Assembly (NCBI GenBank): GCA_022496805.1
Contig: CM040103.1
Span: forward strand, 638,001 to 702,000
Length of the DNA: 64,000 nucleotides
Source: Pohlia nutans
Taxonomy: Eukaryota; Streptophyta; Bryopsida; Bryales; Mniaceae
Reading direction: 5' to 3'
The first letter of the stretch is position 1; every line of letters begins with the position of its first letter. Position numbers and translations under genes: made by a program. This document shows, piece after piece, positions 58,721 through 64,000 of the stretch. The notes under the pieces are model-generated. The model was not told where the DNA came from. It was given only the letters and a program-made list of their open reading frames with translations, and did no database searches.

Positions 58721-60094
58721 ACAGGCACTTGGAATGTACAAAACCCTAATTCATGAACCAAAAGGAGTTACGTTGTTACCTTGTATTTGAAGCTGGGCTT
58801 GGTGTACTTGCGCTTCAAGATGATAGAAATAGAAGAATTGAGTCCAATATTCAGCTGCCATAGGTAGAATGCACGATTACAGCTTACCCAGAAGTACAAG
58901 GAACTAAATTCAAAATCATGCTTTACAAGTAAGAAATAATTCAAGAAACCCGTGGCTCAAGCTTCAATACAAGACCCATAAGAACATGCTGAATTCTTAA
59001 ACCCTAAAACCAGGCTTTGGCTTTGTTCTTGAACAAAGAATTCCTTAAAACAGACAAAACCCTAGAGAACCCTTTCCAGCATACAAAACCTTAACCAAGC
59101 TAAATTATAGACAAAACAAGTACACCAATGCAAATACTAGAACATCCAGTACTAGCAAACAAGACCCTAAAGCTATGAAGCAAGCTGCACAACCCTAGCC
59201 ATGCAATGTAAAACTAAAATAATCCAATAAGGTGAAGCCTGTCAGTGTTTGTGAAAGATAATCACTCAAGGAGTGCACAGCCTTGTCAACAGGGCAACAA
59301 GCACAATCCCATGCACTCACTGTGAAGCTGCAACTGAACAATTGCATCTTGGCGCTCAGTTATAAACACTAAACCCCTAAAGGCAGGCTTCAGTTTTGTA
59401 TCTAAATAGCAAATTGTTAACTCTAATACCCTAAACCCTACAAAAATAGACAAACCCTCCCAGGACTCGCTACATCCAACGAAACATGGACATATTAGCA
59501 ATGCACACGCACAGAAAGAAGAAGGTTGGAGTACCTCAATCACAGGCGCTCCAGCTTGATATTCTTCAACCGCATGCGCTCCACCTCAACTTCAGCTCCA
59601 CACCCAGGTATCAAAAATCTCGCCCTTCTGTACTGAGAACCCTAATTCTAACAATGAACTACTATAGCAAGAGCTCATAAACAAACGCCTAAACGATTGC
59701 AGCAAGAGAGAATACAATAGCACCTAAACTACTGGCGCGTGAATTGAGCAGGAGAGTAACGAACAAGTAGGAAAATTGTGCAGCAGTAGCCAGCAAGGAG
59801 ACGCGAGCTAGAAAAAACTAGAGAGGAGCAGCCGCAGCGAGCACGCGCGGATCAGAAGAGGAGAAACTCGAAATGAACAGAACCCTAGAATTGCGGGGGA
59901 TTGGCGAGGGAGACGACCTCCCGAACCTACGCTGAACCTGGAGGCTCGGATCCGGAACGGCTCGGCTAGCAGGCTCGGCACCGACGCACGCCTCCGAAGC
60001 TCGGCATCGGTAATCGGCTTGAAGGCTCGGTACCGATGCACGCCTCCAAAGCTCGACTCCCAGGCTTGGGTGGGCCGAGCCTAAAATTAAATCC
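58721..60094 (-). promoter_or_regulatory. Probable 5' non-coding exon and promoter of the ParB-methyltransferase gene (B)
   Basis: A minus-strand donor-like GAG|GTACTCC at about 59,537 follows a GC-rich segment with GGCTCGGCACCGA words (59,930-60,080), paralleling 35.2-36.3 kb in element A. Short open frames over it are not convincing. Confidence 0.45.
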
Positions 60095-60647
60095 TTAACC
60101 CGTGAACCTTTGACGTCCCGATTCAACACTGTTTTCAAAAATTCGTTATAAAATATTTGATAAAATCTTAAAATGGAGTTGTTGTTCAAAGCAAAGTTAT
60201 AAATATCAATGTGAAGATAACATCTGTACGGTTGGATTCATCATATTTATTATTAATATTTTTTAATTAGTTTTACAAGGATTTCTCTTGAAATTCAATT
60301 AAAAATCCAAGATTAACATTAAAAATTTTAAAAATAGTGTAATGAAATTGGAATAACATGCACTACAAGATGGTATGGTTTTCACTATTTGATTCTACTT
60401 ATTATGGAAAATCATGTTTAAGGCCTCACTTTTTGAACTAAGAATGAAACTGGACCAAAACCACTTTTGCTATTTTTCTAAAATTCTAAATATCTTATTT
60501 TGAAGATCAGTACCGTACAAATGGTGGTCAAGTAGCAGAAGAATTAAAAAAAATTGAATGGATGAAAAACATCACCGTGCATGATGAAAGACGCTTTAGA
60601 AATCATCCAGCGTCCAGAATCTGGACGCTGGCGCGTCAAAAGGTTAA
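60095..60647 (+). mobile_element. 553-bp TTAA-flanked MITE (family 2), copy 4
   Basis: TTAA lies at 60,095-60,098 and 60,644-60,647. The interior is closely similar to the 1,469-2,016 copy, including CACTACAAGATGGTATGGTT, and the right end reads CTGGCGCGTCAAAAGGTTAA. Confidence 0.8.
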
Positions 60648-61301
60648 TCATACTGATCTTTTGAACAGAAGTACTAGATTCTAGCCTCACAAATAGATAT
60701 TAGCATGAGTGAGTTGTACATGAGGTATAGAGGAGAGGACCTTTGCAAGAATGAAACCTACTTAGCAATTTTCGATCAGTTGCATTGGAAAGCCTCAGTA
60801 ATATTATCTGCATTTCCTTGTGACAAAAGAGTTATTGGAATTACTAGAAAAGTTAATAGATTTGCAAATATGAGTTAGATAAAAGGCATCCTAGATTGTA
60901 CAAGACAATTATATACATTGAAATGTGTTTGTGATCCATTTTTGTACGCTATGACATTTAGAGCTTAACAAACTACAAAATTAATTCATGTCAAGTTCAG
61001 TTACATAAGTTCACGGGTGTTACGAAAATTAACGATTCTAAATATTATCATCATAAAGTAATATAGGTTATTATCATCATCACGATTGTATATATTATCT
61101 TCATAATTTTGAAGAATATTTTGGAATTGATATAGTAAAGTGCAGCTGCAAAAATTTAACGATATATTTACTCTAATTAGTAGAAGATTTAATATACTTG
61201 AAAAGATGACTTGGATGATATTGATTTTAGATTGTACGAGACAATTTTAGGGCTTGAAATCTGTTCATGATTTTGGTTTTAGACGCTGGGATGTTTAGGA
61301 G
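60648..61301. other. AT-rich spacer
   Basis: No gene or repeat recognised. Confidence 0.5.
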
Positions 61302-61881
61302 TTAACCCCTAACTGCCCAACCATGCATGTTTTGCATGATGTAAAAGTTTCATCCGCAATTTCTCATTTGTCATGCACTTTTTGTACAGTGATGTTTTTA
61401 TTGATTTTTTTATGGGAAGGTAGCTTCATGTATGTGTGATCCGATCGTAGAGGGAAACAATTCTTGAAAAATTTATGCCTCATTTGTGTAGCAGTGTTTC
61501 ACTTAAAATTCTAAAGATTTTAGTATATAAAAGTGTTTTTCAAAAAAGAAAGTCATGAAATCAAGCATCCCAACAATCTCGAAAAATCACTGCACCTAGA
61601 GTACTACATTATAAGCCACTACAAAAAATTTCATCCCCATATTGTCAATATCTTATCCATAATCTAATCACAAAATAATTTTTTTATTTTATGTTTCAAA
61701 ATTTATAGAAAAATATTAGTAATAGCAATCATAGATCTTACCGTGTAAATTGAATCTAAATTTTGAAATCTATAACTTTTACTCATGCATCAAGTTTCAA
61801 ATATTCATGTTAGTTGCATTTTAATATGCATCTTTTCGAAACTGCCCAAATTCGACAAAGGTGAGGACATTTAGAAGTTAA
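61302..61881 (+). mobile_element. 580-bp TTAA-flanked MITE (family 3), copy 3
   Basis: Starts TTAACCCCTAACTGCCC and ends GGACATTTAGAAGTTAA, with TTAA at both limits. The interior matches the 30,317 copy (TCATGCACTTTTTG, TGTGTGATCCGAT). Confidence 0.85.
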
Positions 61882-62144
61882 CAAAATACAAAATATGTGA
61901 ATGCCAAGCTCATTCCTAAATGTTTATCAGCGTTACAAAAATTAACAATTCTTAAAAAATCATCCTAAAGTACTTGTAGAAGAATATTTTGGACTTAATA
62001 TACCAAATCGCATCTTAAACTATCTAAAACCTGAAACTAGTTTTCCCATTTAGGCTCTCCGCTCGGCTTATCAGCAAGGTTACTGATTCTATGAACATAA
62101 TACTATATCATGCCAAATTTAAATATATATTGGCATGACTATTA
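61882..62144. other. AT-rich spacer
   Basis: Nothing recognised. Confidence 0.5.
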
Positions 62145-62376
62145 AAGTTAAGTATCTATTAAAATTGATACTACATTTAATTATCTATTAAAATAGATAC
62201 TAAATTGTAGTATCTATCAAAATAGATTCTAAATTTAATTATATATTAAAATAGATATTAAAATACATACTACATTTAAATATCTATTAAAATAGATATT
62301 AAAATAGATTCTACATTTAAATAAATATTAAAATAGATACTAAAGTTAAGTATCTATTAAAATAGATACTAAATTT
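62145..62376. repeat. AT-rich tandem repeat of short palindromes
   Basis: About eight copies of a 27-35-bp unit containing the near-palindrome TATCTATTAAAATAGATA are separated by CTAAATTTA-like joints. Such sequence can form cruciforms; no protein or RNA role is evident. Confidence 0.8.
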
Positions 62377-64000
62377 AGAGAGACTGTATGATCAATGTCC
62401 AATTAGATTCAAAACATGATGCAGGAATGAGGTCTATGGAATGTAAGGTAATCACGATAGCTTGATCAGTAGGAATTCAAAAATTCAAAGTCTAATCAAA
62501 ACGAAAAAAGAGATTGATTGCACGAGTTCTTCTACGTACTTACATAATATATCCCGGTTCATACTTTCACAGTGACATCAAGAAAACAAAAGGCTGGAGG
62601 CCCTAATCTTACCTAAATGTTAATTTTGAAACGCTTTACAATGTCATCACTTGACTGTTTGTGGATCACAAGCTGACCACCTAGTTGCATGTTGGACGTG
62701 GATACAGAGTTCAGGGAGTATGTCTGCTCTTCACTGATTTTCACGTCAAGTTGATACTTTCTCTTACAAGACTTTGTCAAAGATGTAATTTGAAGCCTAT
62801 CTTCGATTTGTTCAGACGACTTTATCTCCGTCTATGTCTTGGGGATACAAAAAAAATCCAACACACAGTCCATTTGATCATAATGTGGAAAACACAATTC
62901 AAAACTGTACTGTACATCACTAGAAGAACATTGCATTTGTTGCTCTAAAGCGGAAAGAAAAATTGAACAAGTGAAAAGACCTCATATAACTTACTCACAA
63001 CTTTTTAAAAATAACCACATCGGGCTCAAATTCTGAAGGTCTTGATGATCACTAGAAGCTTAGCTACAAAATCTGGGACGCTACCTAAGGAGAAGGATCA
63101 AGAAGCCCAAACTTACATTGGAGAGGCAGACTTTCGTCATACCGTAGTCTCTTTCGCAGACCAGTGAATTCCGATCAGGTTGCAGTTAAGCCAACGTATT
63201 GTACTTACAAACCGGCTAGTCACACTTTCTGCTACTAGTAATTAGTATTTTCTACCAACTAGTGACTTTCATAACAATTTTTGCGTGACTTTACTATCAT
63301 AAACATCTATTTCACTTCTTACTTCGTGTAAGTAGTTTAAATAAGAGAAATGTTAGAGAACATTAATGTCAAGCAAAGATTGTTATAAATTATAAGTAAT
63401 GTCATCAACAACAATATGAATTGTTTATATGTTCAAAGTACTTAAAAAATGCACGTAAAGACTTTAAAAGAGACGAACCTGAAGTTTATAACAGATCTAA
63501 GTAATTCTTTATAAATTGAAGCTTATGCAATTATTACAATGAAAACGAACTAATATTCTCATAATTAAGTACTATATAAACAATCAAAAAAATGTTTAAC
63601 TATATAGCGAGACAATGCATTTCACATTAACAATAGGAGTTGACGACGTTACTCTTATAAATTCATGTTGATTTGTTTTAATATTCTTGACGTGTAAATA
63701 ACATTCAAATGAAATGTAATTACTTCCATTATTAATGTTGTAATGTCATTAGTGATTTATTAATCAACTAAAATATTGCTGTTATAATTATAAGTGGGTA
63801 AAATATATAATATTCTATAGTGAATAAAATATATGTAATAGATAAGACTTTAAAACAATTAAATATAGTTATTATTTAAATTAATTACATAGAAGTACTA
63901 TTAAATAAAGTTTAGGGAAATTAAATATAGTTTTATGTGCCTCAAATCTTTAGTAATTTTAAACCTTTGGATTATCGTCAATATTTTTTACGTAATGTAT
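62377..64000. other. AT-rich region, no gene recognised
   Basis: The 87-codon open frame at 62,685-62,948 has no recognisable domain. The last 600 bases are very AT-rich. Whether this still belongs to element B cannot be told from the window. Confidence 0.45.

Larger units (their letters stand above)
50053..64000. mobile_element. Element B: second giant transposon, right end outside the window
   Basis: The left tip AAGGCCTTATTCGTTAAAAT at 50,053 and the following GAGACAAAATGCTCATTTTG match the left end of element A. The genes on the minus strand repeat A's order (HAD-like, ParB-methyltransferase-like) with strongly diverged sequence, plus one extra gene at the left. Homology to A's arrangement is visible to about 60.08 kb. 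A matching right terminus and a DUF7869 gene are not in the window, so the right limit given is only the window edge. Confidence 0.75.

Overview
The window looks like nuclear DNA of a land plant, probably a non-seed plant (inference). The evidence is a spliced MTM1-type mitochondrial carrier gene with plant-like protein sequence, GT-AG introns, AT-rich spacers, a MAP-kinase-like exon fragment, and dense DNA-transposon content including pogo-like, MULE-like, Plavaka-like, CACTA-type and TTAA-flanked elements. Nothing suggests bacterial DNA.

Layout. 0-2 kb: AT-rich DNA and two abutting TTAA-flanked miniature elements. 2.5-8 kb: the MTM1-like carrier (minus strand, ten coding exons, intact 344-residue frame), with a divergent short exon at 7.96 kb. 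8.73-12.63 kb: a broken pogo-like transposon. 13-14 kb: a large hairpin MITE. 14.5-18 kb: an unrecognised multi-exon minus-strand gene and a stray kinase exon. 20-24.8 kb: broken transposon-like ORFs and a GC-cored tandem repeat. 25.7-50.05 kb: a Plavaka-like transposase gene split by a 21,136-bp transposon (element A, 27,151-48,286; 27-bp perfect terminal inverted repeats, 4-bp target duplication CTAT). A related element (B) starts at 50,053 in a later intron of the same gene and runs off the window.

Elements A and B form the most unusual part. Both carry, in the same order on the minus strand, a NIF/FCP1-like HAD gene and a very large gene. That large gene joins a novel N-terminal domain, a basic linker, a ParB/DGQHR-like domain, a beta-class amino-methyltransferase-like domain and an acidic, partly coiled-coil tail. 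Element A also has a divergent, intact 916-codon DUF7869-type gene, probably the transposase. Both elements are studded with 17-bp odd palindromes, ATC-N-TCGA-S-TCGA-N-GAT. In A the variable position is C/T (ATCCTCGAGTCGAGGAT); in B it is G (ATCGTCGACTCGACGAT). The sites sit at equivalent places in both elements: the first intron of the ParB-methyltransferase gene, two later introns, and inside the coding sequence of the tail. In A they also fill the first intron of the DUF7869 gene, and 18 units form a strict 21-bp array. I see none outside the two elements. This looks like a centromere/parS-like or methylation/self-recognition system whose site specificity diverged between sister giant transposons.

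The ParB-methyltransferase gene carries different stops and frameshifts in each copy, several of them Trp-to-TAG, so both copies are probably recently inactivated. The rest of the window is mostly MITEs and AT-rich spacer. At least four families or copies with TTAA ends and CCCCTAA-like termini are scattered inside and outside element A.
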